From the NCBI GenBank assembly GCA_019186845.1, contig JABARW010000005.1, positions 1 through 41,821 of the forward strand: a stretch of DNA of 41,821 nt, written 5' to 3'. A program made the position numbers and the translations under genes. Under the pieces are notes generated by a model. It had not been told where the DNA came from. It saw only the letters and a program-made list of their open reading frames with translations, and did no database searches. The stretch is from Planctomycetota bacterium (GTDB lineage Bacteria; Planctomycetota; UBA8742; UBA2392). The number at the start of each line of letters is the position of its first letter. Within the stretch, counting starts at the first letter, position 1. This document shows, piece by piece, positions 15,853-23,682 of this stretch.

Positions 15853-16374
15853 ATGGCCAGGAAGCCCGAAAAATCGAAAGCGTCCCCCGGCGCCCGCGAC
15901 ACCTCCGGTGAAGCCGGCCGCGACCTCGTGGCCAGCAATCGCCGGGCCTTTCACGAGTACCTGGTGCTGGACCGCTATGAAGCGGGCATGAAGCTCACCG
16001 GCGGCGAGGTGAAGTCGCTGCGCGCCCGCCACTGCGAAATCTCGGACGCCTATGCCATGGTCCCCCGCGACGAGGACACCATCTACCTCTTCAATCTTCA
16101 GATTCCGGAATATGCCCAGGCCTCGACGCTGTTTGAAGCCCATGAGCCCAAGCGCCGGCGGGTGCTGCTCATGCACCGCAAGGAAATCGAGAAGCTGCGC
16201 GACCGCATGGGCCGCGAGCAGGGCCTGACGCTGATTCCCCTGGCCGTCTACTTCCGGCGGGGTTTTGCCAAGGTTGAGCTTGGGCTGTGCAAGGGCAAGA
16301 AGGCCCACGACAAGCGCGAAGCCATCAAGGCGCGGGACGCCAAACGCCAGATCGAGCGCCGCGTGAAGCGCTGA
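15853..16374 (+). CDS. smpB: SsrA-binding protein SmpB
   Basis: Binds tmRNA and delivers it to stalled ribosomes for trans-translation. 173 residues from ATG 15853. The OB-fold core is clear: NRRAFHEYLVLDRYEAGM, LTGGEVKSLRA and the ISDAYA segment. The typical Lys/Arg-rich C-terminal tail (GKKAHDKRE, AKRQIERRVKR) enters the mRNA channel. An N-terminal extension of about 25 residues is Lys/Ala/Ser-rich and looks disordered. The start is chosen by the -10-like element just upstream; ATG 15841 would add four residues. It is 43 nt behind the hybrid kinase on the same strand. The tmRNA gene itself is not in the window. Confidence 0.96.
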   Translation: MARKPEKSKASPGARDTSGEAGRDLVASNRRAFHEYLVLDRYEAGMKLTGGEVKSLRARHCEISDAYAMVPRDEDTIYLFNLQIPEYAQASTLFEAHEPKRRRVLLMHRKEIEKLRDRMGREQGLTLIPLAVYFRRGFAKVELGLCKGKKAHDKREAIKARDAKRQIERRVKR

Positions 16375-16437
16375 GACAATTCAGCGAACCCAGGCGCGGC
16401 CTGCCGGCTCTGAGGGGTGACGACACAGGAGACCGCC

Positions 16438-16899
16438 ATGACGAACACCGCCAGAAAATGGGTGCTGCGCATTTCGAACCTCGACCGCTTCGTGCCCAAG
16501 GGCGACAGTGTCAAGGACGAGTTCGATCTGCTTTCCTTCAGCCACGGCATCTATGCTCACAGCCTGCCCGACGGTTCACGCCAGGTGCAGATGCAGGACA
16601 TCAACGTGATGCGCGCCAGCGACGCCGCCACGCCGGTGCTGTTCAAGCTCTGCCTCAGCGGCGACGTGCTGGACAGCGTCGTGCTGGAGCTGCGCACGAT
16701 TGACGATGACCGCGACGTTTTCCTGCTGCGCTATGAGCTGCTCAAGGCGCGGGTGGCGGCCGTCAACCCCGGCGGCAGCCCCCAGAGCGGCGACCCCGCC
16801 CTGGTGGAAGGCCTGACCTTCACCTGTGAGCGCCTGCGGATGCATGTGCACAATCGCGACGGGCACAGCACGGTGGATCTCACGCCGCCCAAACCCTGA
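16438..16899 (+). CDS. Hcp-like protein (type VI secretion tube family), orphan
   Basis: 153 residues with an Hcp-type pattern: KDEFDLLSFSHGIY near 24-37, QVQMQDINVMRASDAATP near 46-63 and LFKLCLSGDVLDSVVLELR after it, then LLRYELLKARVAAVNPGG and a closing EGLTFTCERLRMHVH strand. Known Hcp proteins show the same order (a basic or acidic loop, then VQDLSFTKxxDxxSP, then a beta strand, then the PTExVxLxF strand). Family membership is inferred from this pattern. No other T6SS gene is nearby, so it may be a non-secretion Hcp homologue or act with a T6SS elsewhere. There is no signal peptide. AGGAGA at 16427-16432, 5 nt before ATG 16438, sets the start. It stands between smpB and ispE. Confidence 0.65.
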   Translation: MTNTARKWVLRISNLDRFVPKGDSVKDEFDLLSFSHGIYAHSLPDGSRQVQMQDINVMRASDAATPVLFKLCLSGDVLDSVVLELRTIDDDRDVFLLRYELLKARVAAVNPGGSPQSGDPALVEGLTFTCERLRMHVHNRDGHSTVDLTPPKP

Positions 16900-16913
16900 C
16901 CGATTGCGATTTC

Positions 16914-16951
16914 CCCGGGCGAATGTCGAATACTGCCCAACTTCGCCCGGG
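16914..16951. repeat. 10-bp perfect inverted repeat upstream of ispE
   Basis: CCCGGGCGAA (16914-16923) and TTCGCCCGGG (16942-16951), with an 18-nt loop, end 10 nt before the ispE ATG. It lacks a T-run. It could be a weak terminator for the Hcp-like gene or a control hairpin in the ispE leader. Confidence 0.45.
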
Positions 16952-16961
16952 ATTTGCCTTC

Positions 16962-17879
16962 ATGCTGACGCTCTACGCCCCCGCCAAGATCAACTGGTTT
17001 CTGGAAGTGACCGGCAAGCGGCCCGATGGCTACCACGAACTGGTCACGGTCATGCAGGCCATCAGCCTCTATGACCGGCTCGACTTCAAGACGCGCAGCG
17101 AGCCCGGCCTGGCCCTGACCTGCAACATTGACCTCGGCCCGCCGGAGAAGAACCTCGTTTACCGCGCCGGCGAACTGCTACGCGCCCGCTATGCGCCCGA
17201 CCGTGGCGCTTCGGTCCACCTTGAAAAGAAGGTGCCCCACGGCGCGGGGCTCGGCGGGGGCAGCTCTGACGCCGCCGCGGCCGTCGTAGGCCTCAACAAG
17301 CTCTGGGGCCTGAAGCTCGAAAACCGGGTGCTGGAAAACCTGGTATCCGAGGTCGGGTCCGACTGCGCCTTCTTTGTTCAGGGCGGCGTGGCGCTCTGCA
17401 CCGGGCGCGGCGAAATCATTGAGCACAAGGCGCCCATTCCCAGGGTTCATCTGGTGATTCTTTACCCGAACATCGTGCTGCCCACGGTTGATGTGTACCG
17501 CGACCTCAGCCGACACTTGACCTACCAGCCCAGAAACTGTTACTTTTTTCATGGCGAGGGGGCGCGAAACAGCGCTAAAACGCTTCCCCGTGTCATTTTT
17601 AATAGGCTGGAGGAGTCGGCGCTCAGAGTGTCACCTGAATTGCGTGAGGTTTGGCAAAAAACCAGCGCTGAGGCCGGGGTCACCTGTCGATTCGTCAGCG
17701 GTTCGGGCTCGTCCATCGCCTTCGTGATGGAGGACGGGCCGGCCGCGCAGACTCTTGCAAGAACGCTGGAAGATCGCGGGCTGGGTCGCGCCTTTGCCGT
17801 AACCACTGTGACGGTGGGAGTGTCGGAGCACCAAGATGCGGGGGATCGAAGTATCCGAGGTACGAATCAAGCTGGCTAG
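16962..17879 (+). CDS. ispE: 4-diphosphocytidyl-2-C-methyl-D-erythritol kinase
   Basis: Phosphorylates CDP-methylerythritol in the non-mevalonate (MEP) isoprenoid pathway. 305 residues of the GHMP kinase family: [10 protein letters not shown] with Lys9, PDGYHEL at 21-27, the ATP-binding motif [15 protein letters not shown] at 92-106, and the third motif SGSGSS. FNRLEE is also typical of IspE. ATG 16962 gives the standard N-terminus ([11 protein letters not shown]); an in-frame ATG at 16923 lies within the hairpin arm and is less likely. The last 44 nt overlap the start of spoVG in another frame, so the two are probably translationally coupled. In B. subtilis ispE and spoVG are also close, separated by purR and yabJ. 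Confidence 0.95.
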   Translation: MLTLYAPAKINWFLEVTGKRPDGYHELVTVMQAISLYDRLDFKTRSEPGLALTCNIDLGPPEKNLVYRAGELLRARYAPDRGASVHLEKKVPHGAGLGGGSSDAAAAVVGLNKLWGLKLENRVLENLVSEVGSDCAFFVQGGVALCTGRGEIIEHKAPIPRVHLVILYPNIVLPTVDVYRDLSRHLTYQPRNCYFFHGEGARNSAKTLPRVIFNRLEESALRVSPELREVWQKTSAEAGVTCRFVSGSGSSIAFVMEDGPAAQTLARTLEDRGLGRAFAVTTVTVGVSEHQDAGDRSIRGTNQAG

Positions 17880-18285
17880 CGACTCTGACGAAAAGCTGCT
17901 GGCCTATTGCAGCGTCACGCTCAACAACGCCCTTGTTATTAAAGACCTCAAGATTATCCAGGGTGAGGCCCAGCCCTTCGTGGCCATGCCCTCGCGCAAG
18001 ATCACGGACAAGTGCCCAAGGTGCGGCAGCAAGAACCACCTGCGGGCAAAATTCTGCAACGATTGCGGCACCAAACTGAAACCCAACCGCGCCGAGACGG
18101 ACGCCCGCGGCCGCGCCAAGCTGCACTTCGACCTCGTGCACCCTATCTGCGCCGAGGTTCGTGAGTACGTACACGACAAGATCGTCCAGGCCTACCAGGC
18201 CGAAGCCGCGCGGCAGACGCCATCAGGCCGACAGCCGAGGGTGGCCGCCGAAGGTGACGACATGCTCGCGCCGGATGCCACTTGA
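17836..18285 (+). CDS. spoVG: SpoVG-family protein with inserted zinc ribbon
   Basis: SpoVG proteins are small nucleic-acid-binding regulators; in Firmicutes they affect septation and virulence. 149 residues against about 95 in B. subtilis. The SpoVG core is split: residues 4-55 match the N-terminal half ([37 protein letters not shown]) and 97-125 the C-terminal half (HFDLVHPI, then the [10 protein letters not shown] helix). Between them lies a rubredoxin-like knuckle with Cys60, Cys63, Cys74 and Cys77 (CPRC...CNDC), a likely Zn-binding ribbon. A disordered C-terminal tail follows. The start overlaps ispE by 44 nt. The insertion may add RNA or DNA contacts (inference). Confidence 0.88.
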   Translation: MRGIEVSEVRIKLASDSDEKLLAYCSVTLNNALVIKDLKIIQGEAQPFVAMPSRKITDKCPRCGSKNHLRAKFCNDCGTKLKPNRAETDARGRAKLHFDLVHPICAEVREYVHDKIVQAYQAEAARQTPSGRQPRVAAEGDDMLAPDAT

Positions 18286-18321
18286 GGCATGCTTGTGCTG
18301 GGCGGTCGCCCGCCGGCGGGC

Positions 18322-18327
18322 TAGTCT
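18322..18327 (+). promoter_or_regulatory. -10 hexamer of the YjdF-type gene, leaderless type
   Basis: TAGTCT, with 6 nt to the ATG at 18334. No good -35 is visible. Confidence 0.4.
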
Positions 18328-18333
18328 TGCTGC

Positions 18334-18972
18334 ATGCCCCGCCCGCTAGAACGTTGGCCTCTCATCCTGCTGTTGCTCTGTGCCCTGGCCACTGTGGGAT
18401 CCCGTCTCGGTGCCAGGGACCCTGCGACGTGGTGGATGGAGGCGCTGCCGGTCATCGCGGGCATGGTCGTGCTGCCCTTGACCTGGAGGCGTTTTCCGCT
18501 CACGCCGCTGCTGGCCTGCCTGTTGTTTGTCCACGCCCTTATCCTGCTGCTGGGCGCCCACTACACCTACGCGGAAGTTCCGGCCGGTTTCTGGGTGCGG
18601 GACTGGCTGGGGCTTGAGCGCAACCACTATGACCGTCTGGGCCACTTCGCCCAGGGCTTCGTGCCAGCCGTATTGGCGCGGGAAATCCTGATTCGCAAAG
18701 GGGCCGTCAACGGGCGGGGCTGGCTGTTCCTCTATGTGCTGGCGCTGTGCATGGCCTTCTCGGCCCTTTACGAGATGATTGAGTGGTGGGCGGCCGAGGC
18801 ACTGGGCGAAGATGCCATGGCCTTTGTCGGCTCCCAGGGAGATGTCTGGGATGCACAGTGGGACATGTTTCTGGCGACGCTGGGCGCGCTGGCGGCGCAG
18901 CTTTTCCTGGCCCGCCGGCACGACCGCCAGTTGAACACATTGCGTCCATCGGGCGCGGCTCAGGGCCTGTAG
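18334..18972 (+). CDS. YjdF/DUF2238-family inner membrane protein
   Basis: 212 residues with about five or six hydrophobic segments (near 8-26, 38-52, 57-75, 116-145 and 170-188). The family hallmark HYTYAEVPAGFW at 76-87, followed by RNHYDRLGHFAQGFVPA near 95-112, is conserved with E. coli YjdF-type proteins, as is the YEMIEWW segment. The biochemical function of the family is not established. The last 13 nt overlap the 3' end of the convergent giant kinase gene, so no terminator separates them. It is downstream of spoVG, from which it has its own -10. Confidence 0.9.
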   Translation: MPRPLERWPLILLLLCALATVGSRLGARDPATWWMEALPVIAGMVVLPLTWRRFPLTPLLACLLFVHALILLLGAHYTYAEVPAGFWVRDWLGLERNHYDRLGHFAQGFVPAVLAREILIRKGAVNGRGWLFLYVLALCMAFSALYEMIEWWAAEALGEDAMAFVGSQGDVWDAQWDMFLATLGALAAQLFLARRHDRQLNTLRPSGAAQGL

Positions 18973-21900
18973 GGCGCGGGGATGAAACCAAGGCCCAGGC
19001 CCGAAGAAGCATTGACCACAAAGCCCAGCGAGCGTGTGGTGCCGCGTTTGATCTGCACTTCGCGTTCTTCGCAGGCCCAGCGCACGAACCCCTGATCATC
19101 AAGCAGGGGTTTGCCGTCCTGGCCAACCTGGGGCAGGAAATCGCCCTCGGGCGTGAACTTGTAACGCCGGACCTTCAAGGTCAGGCTTTCGCCCACGCGA
19201 CCCTTGAGCAGGGCCAGGCGCAGGGCGCCGAAATCAGAGACGCGCTCGCCGTTGACCTGCCAGATGACGTCAAAGGGCTTGAGTCCCGCGCGATCGGCCT
19301 GGCTGTCGGCCTGGAAGCCAAGCACGACGACAGCCCGTTCCGGCCCGGGCAAAGCCGGGGCAGACTTCACGAGTTCTTCCATGCGGGCAAAGAATGCGGG
19401 CCAGCGCCCGTCGGTGTGCAGGGCGTTGAGGTCAGGGTCGCGTGAGGCCTGGGCAGCGTTGCTGTAACCCGCCCGGAAGGCCAGCTCCAGTGTCTCGAAG
19501 GCCCGCTCAATCATCTGCGTTTTCTGGCGGGCGCGCTCGGCTTCGGGCTGCGAGTTGGCCGCGAACTCCTGCTCGTTGCGGTGGGCTTCATCTTTGCCCA
19601 GGCGCAGTACCTTGCCTTCGCCCCACTGGGTCGCGAGCCGGCTCTGGGAGCAGGCCAGGTCGTAGCGTGTGGCGGCGGCCAGTTCGCCGTCGATCAGCCT
19701 GATGATCTCCAGGGCATCGGCGTAAAAGCCGTTGGCGCTGAGGCCCCGGGCCACATTGACCACGCACGCCACAAACGCCGGCTCTTTCTGCTGGGCGGCG
19801 CTGAGGGCGAGGCGGGCCGCCTCAAGGTCGGCCAGGGCAGCGCGCAGCGTGGTCACGCGCCACTCCGCGCTGCCGGCCGCAAGCTGGCCGGCCGTGGAAC
19901 TGCGGCCCGAGGCGCGCACCAGCAGTTCGCGCGGCGTGTCCGCGCGCGACTCGGCATCCAGGCGGGCGCGGGCGGCCGCGACATCCTCAAGCACGTGCGA
20001 GATCAGCAGTTCGCCGTTGTAGAAGTGAGCGCCCAGGGGATTGAAGGCCTTGAGGTCGAGCCCGACCCTGGCGGCGTTGTTCCATGCCTGCCGCGCGCCC
20101 TCGAGGTTGCCCAGCTCCCGGAGCCGGTCACCCAGTTGAAGGTAGGCGCCGCTGAGAATCAGGGGTGTGCGGAAGTCGAGGGGGAAGATTTCTTTGGTCT
20201 TGAGCAGGTCGGCAATGGCGGCATCAAGGCTGGCCGTGGACGCCGAGCCCGGCGGCGCCCCTTCGCCAAAGCTCTGGCGGCGGCCCTGGCGCTGGTGCAG
20301 TTGCAGGTGCGTGATCGCGCGGTAATACCAGGCAGTCCAGTCTTTGGGGTCCAGCTCGACGGCCTTGCTGCAGTCGTTGATAGCTCCCACGAGATCGTCC
20401 AGGCCGTACTTGGCCTGCGCCCGCCAGCTGAAGTTGCGGGCATCCCGCGGGTTGAGCTGCGAGGCGCGGCCGAGGTCGCGGATGCAGCGATTGAAATCAT
20501 GGACGCGGAAGATGATTCCAAGCTGGGTCCAGGCTTCGGCGTATTCAGCGTCGCACTCCAGGGCCTTTTCGTACTCGGCCACGGCGGCCTGCCAGTCCCC
20601 CATGTAGTTCTTGAAGTTGCCGCGGTAGAGGTAGACGGAGGCGCGGCGCGCATCCAGCGCCAGGGCCGCGTTGATGTCCTCCAGCCCGCCCTGGGCGTCG
20701 CCGAGGTCCATGCGTGCCAGCCCGCGCGCCACGTAGGGCGTGGCGTTGCGGCCGTCGAGCGCAATGGCGGCCGTGAAGTCCCGCACCGCGCTGTCAGCAT
20801 CCCCCTGCGCGCGATAGCAGTTCCCTCGCGCCACCAACGCGCGCGCATGCTCAGGCTTGGCCGCGATGACGGCACTGAGGTTGGCAATGGCCGACTCGTA
20901 CGCGCGCTTGCCCTTGAAGGCCAGGGCGCGGCTGATCAGCAGCGCCTCCGAGCCGGGCGCCAGCGCCAGGCCCTTGTCGCATTCGGCCAGGGCGCGGTCA
21001 AAGTCGCCCCGCGCGCGCCAGGCCAGGCTGCGCTTGAAGCAGTCGTCGGCGCTGGTTCCGGTGAGGACGGATTCGGGCAGGGGCACCAGCGCGAAATCCT
21101 TCTCGATGTTCTCCCACACATAGTTGAAGCGCACACGTCCCAGCTCGGCCAGGCCGGCAAAGGCCTCCTGGCTGCGCGTCTGGCACAGCGCGCGCCCGGC
21201 AACAATCAGCAGCTCGGCGTCGGACACTGCCGCCGCAAATCGCGTGAGCACCGGCACGGCCTCGACGGGAAGGTCAATCTGGCCCAGCGTGCGCACGAGC
21301 AGGCGGACTTCATCGAACTCGGCGGCCGTCCAGTCCCGGTCGCCCCGGGCCGCTCGCTCGCCGAAAACTTTCAAAGCGCCGGCGATGATTTCGACCGTCT
21401 TCGGGTCGCGCAGGGCGGCGAGCTGGTCCACGTATTCGGAAAGCTGCGGCGCGCCTTGGGGCCGGTTGGGCCGCCTGAGGCCGCGGCGCACGTCGTCGAG
21501 CGCGGCGTCGATGGCCTGGCGATTGGCCGCCAGCACTCTCTCGCGCGCGTTACGAATGGCCTCGCGCTGGGCGGTAACCTCGGGGCTGCTGACCTTGACG
21601 GCGCTGAGGGTGTGCTCGGCGAGGGCGAAATCGCCATTGAAGGCTGCAAGCCTTGCGGTCAAGAGCCGCAGCTCCACGAGGCGGCGCCTTTCCAGGTCCA
21701 GGTCGATACCCGCGGAAAGCTCGGGCAGCGCGGCGGCGGCCGGCGACGCCAGCAGCTTCAGCAGGTTGTCCTTGGCCGAAAGGTACCCGGCGAGGGAGGA
21801 AAGCACGACCTGGTTTTCACGCCGCTCCTGCGCGGAAAGAAGGAGTGAGGCCCCCTCGGCCTGGGCGCGCTGCAGGCGTCCCACGCGCTCGGCCACGTCG

Positions 21901-23621
21901 TCGCGCAGGGAGTCGGCGGGAATGCGCTCCACGGCGGCCTTGAGCGCGCGGATCTCGGCGGCGCGGGCCTTGAGTGCCGCTTCGCGCTGGGCCTGCTCGC
22001 GCTTGCGCAGGGCTTCTTTGGCGGCTTCCTCGCGCGCCGCCTCTTCCAGCGCCAGGCGCGCGCTGTCGCGCGCGGATTCGGCCTCCAGCCTCGCCGCCTG
22101 GGCCCTTGAGGTCGCATTGATCAGCGTGCCCGCCGCATACAGGCCCCCGGCCACGGCCAGAAATGCGGAGATTGCCGCGACGGCCACCGTGGCCTTGTGC
22201 CGCTGCACATAGCGGCGCACGAGTTGCGCCAGCGAGTACTGGTAGACGCTCAGGTTGCGGCCTTCGCGGAAGGCCTGCACCTGCGAAGCCAGCGCCATGG
22301 CTGAGGCAAAGCGGTCCTTCTTTTCGCGCGCCATGGCCTTGTTCACGACCGCCGCCAGTTCAGGCGGGCAGAACTTGCAGCGCTCGGAGATGGGCGCGGG
22401 CGCCGAAGTCAGCATGGCTTGCAGCACCAGGCCCGCCGTGGGCCCCTCGTAGGGAGCCACGCCCGCCAGCACTTCGTAAAGAACGGCACCCAGCGAGTAG
22501 ATGTCGCTCTTTTCGTCGATTTCTTCCTGCTCGCCGCGCCCCTGTTCCGGCGGCATGTAGGCCGGCGTGCCGATGATGTAGCCGTCCTGTGTCTTGGCGG
22601 CATCGGCGCTTTCGCGCAGCGAATCACTGATATTGCGCTCGCGCGGGCGGTTCTTGACCGCGTAGTCTTTCTGGTTCTTCACGCGGGCGAGGCCCCAGTC
22701 CAGCAGCATCGTCTCGCCGAAGTCTCCCTGCATCACGTTCTCGGGCTTGATGTCGCGGTGAATGACGCCGCGCGAGTGTGCAAAGGCCATGGCGTTGCAC
22801 ACGGCCACAAAGGCGTCCAGCAGCTTGAGGCGCTCGTTGAACTTCTGCTCGTCGCTGAGTTTCTCGTCCTTGCGGATTTCGCGCAGCCGCGCCGCCAGCG
22901 TTTTGCCGCGCACGTACTTCATCGTGTAGTACACCGTGCCGTCGCTGCGCTCGCCGATTTCATAGACGGGCACGATGTTGGGGTGCTCGAGCTGGCCCGT
23001 GACCTTGGCCTCGCGCAGGAAGCGGTCTTCGGTGCTGTCGCCCTCGCCTTCAATGTTGGTGCCGATGCGCGTTCCGCCCGAAGCCAGTTCCGGCAGCAGC
23101 TCCTTGATGGCCACGTCGCGGCCGGTGTCCGTGTCGCGGGCCAGCAGGATGCGCCCCATGCCGCCGCGCGCGAACTCGCGCTTGATCTCGTAGCGGCCTG
23201 CGCCGTCGACCAGGCGCGAACGCACGGCCACGCCCGCAGACGGCGCGCCCTTGCCGTCAATCGAGAGCAGGGTGCGGGTGTCCAGCGAGATGCCGGACTG
23301 CGGGGCCTCTTCCTGGAATTCCAGCGTGAGCACTTCTTCGGGGGCGGCCTTGGGTGCCTCACCCTCGTAGAAGGCCGCCGCGCGGTTGACCCGCTCGCCG
23401 TCGGAAAGCAGCTGGGTCAGGCGTTCGTCGGCGTCGGCGTCGTCGCCTCCGCTGCCCATGGTGCTGGCGATGGAATCGGGGATGTGCGGCGCCAGTTCCT
23501 GCAGCACCCCCTCGGGTTCCACTCCCGAGAGCTTCATGATGGCCACGGCCTGCTCAGCGGTCAGCTGACCGGCCTTGAGCGCCTTGAGCGTGGCCATCAC
23601 GGTTTTGCGCTGCTCATCCAT
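18960..23621 (-). CDS. Giant Ser/Thr protein kinase with TPR repeats and PDZ domain
   Basis: 1553 residues. The kinase domain lies at about 144-450: glycine loop RGGMGRILLA, Lys173 in VAIKEL, Glu204, HRDIKPEN at 288-295, DWG (308-310, replacing DFG) and GTPAYMPPEQ. A single membrane helix at about 478-500 places the kinase inside and the rest probably outside. A coiled coil (about 505-580), a long helical region, TPRs at about 885-1130 (for example ALVARGNCYRAQGDADSAV) and a C-terminal PDZ-like module (AVVVLGFQADSQADRAGL, LKPFDVIWQVNGE) follow. The PknB-type kinase with an external sensor arm is common in planctomycetes. TAGAAT lies 9 nt above ATG 23621, without a Shine-Dalgarno. Substrates are unknown; the upstream TPR protein is a candidate partner. 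Confidence 0.95.
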   Translation of the reverse strand: MDEQRKTVMATLKALKAGQLTAEQAVAIMKLSGVEPEGVLQELAPHIPDSIASTMGSGGDDADADERLTQLLSDGERVNRAAAFYEGEAPKAAPEEVLTLEFQEEAPQSGISLDTRTLLSIDGKGAPSAGVAVRSRLVDGAGRYEIKREFARGGMGRILLARDTDTGRDVAIKELLPELASGGTRIGTNIEGEGDSTEDRFLREAKVTGQLEHPNIVPVYEIGERSDGTVYYTMKYVRGKTLAARLREIRKDEKLSDEQKFNERLKLLDAFVAVCNAMAFAHSRGVIHRDIKPENVMQGDFGETMLLDWGLARVKNQKDYAVKNRPRERNISDSLRESADAAKTQDGYIIGTPAYMPPEQGRGEQEEIDEKSDIYSLGAVLYEVLAGVAPYEGPTAGLVLQAMLTSAPAPISERCKFCPPELAAVVNKAMAREKKDRFASAMALASQVQAFREGRNLSVYQYSLAQLVRRYVQRHKATVAVAAISAFLAVAGGLYAAGTLINATSRAQAARLEAESARDSARLALEEAAREEAAKEALRKREQAQREAALKARAAEIRALKAAVERIPADSLRDDVAERVGRLQRAQAEGASLLLSAQERRENQVVLSSLAGYLSAKDNLLKLLASPAAAALPELSAGIDLDLERRRLVELRLLTARLAAFNGDFALAEHTLSAVKVSSPEVTAQREAIRNARERVLAANRQAIDAALDDVRRGLRRPNRPQGAPQLSEYVDQLAALRDPKTVEIIAGALKVFGERAARGDRDWTAAEFDEVRLLVRTLGQIDLPVEAVPVLTRFAAAVSDAELLIVAGRALCQTRSQEAFAGLAELGRVRFNYVWENIEKDFALVPLPESVLTGTSADDCFKRSLAWRARGDFDRALAECDKGLALAPGSEALLISRALAFKGKRAYESAIANLSAVIAAKPEHARALVARGNCYRAQGDADSAVRDFTAAIALDGRNATPYVARGLARMDLGDAQGGLEDINAALALDARRASVYLYRGNFKNYMGDWQAAVAEYEKALECDAEYAEAWTQLGIIFRVHDFNRCIRDLGRASQLNPRDARNFSWRAQAKYGLDDLVGAINDCSKAVELDPKDWTAWYYRAITHLQLHQRQGRRQSFGEGAPPGSASTASLDAAIADLLKTKEIFPLDFRTPLILSGAYLQLGDRLRELGNLEGARQAWNNAARVGLDLKAFNPLGAHFYNGELLISHVLEDVAAARARLDAESRADTPRELLVRASGRSSTAGQLAAGSAEWRVTTLRAALADLEAARLALSAAQQKEPAFVACVVNVARGLSANGFYADALEIIRLIDGELAAATRYDLACSQSRLATQWGEGKVLRLGKDEAHRNEQEFAANSQPEAERARQKTQMIERAFETLELAFRAGYSNAAQASRDPDLNALHTDGRWPAFFARMEELVKSAPALPGPERAVVVLGFQADSQADRAGLKPFDVIWQVNGERVSDFGALRLALLKGRVGESLTLKVRRYKFTPEGDFLPQVGQDGKPLLDDQGFVRWACEEREVQIKRGTTRSLGFVVNASSGLGLGFIPAPYRP

Positions 23622-23630
23622 GAGCGGGGG

Positions 23631-23636
23631 ATTCTA
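23631..23636 (-). promoter_or_regulatory. -10 hexamer of the giant kinase gene, leaderless type
   Basis: TAGAAT on the minus strand, 9 nt upstream of the ATG at 23621, inside the 61-bp gap behind the TPR gene. Confidence 0.5.
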
Positions 23637-23682
23637 GGCAAGGTGGGTCCTGAATGCACGCACGTTGGAGCCTGCCCCTCGC

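Noticed and set aside
19581..21848. 755-codon open frame on the plus strand inside the giant kinase gene
   Set aside because: Its translation has no family motif and lies opposite the TPR part of a well-supported gene.
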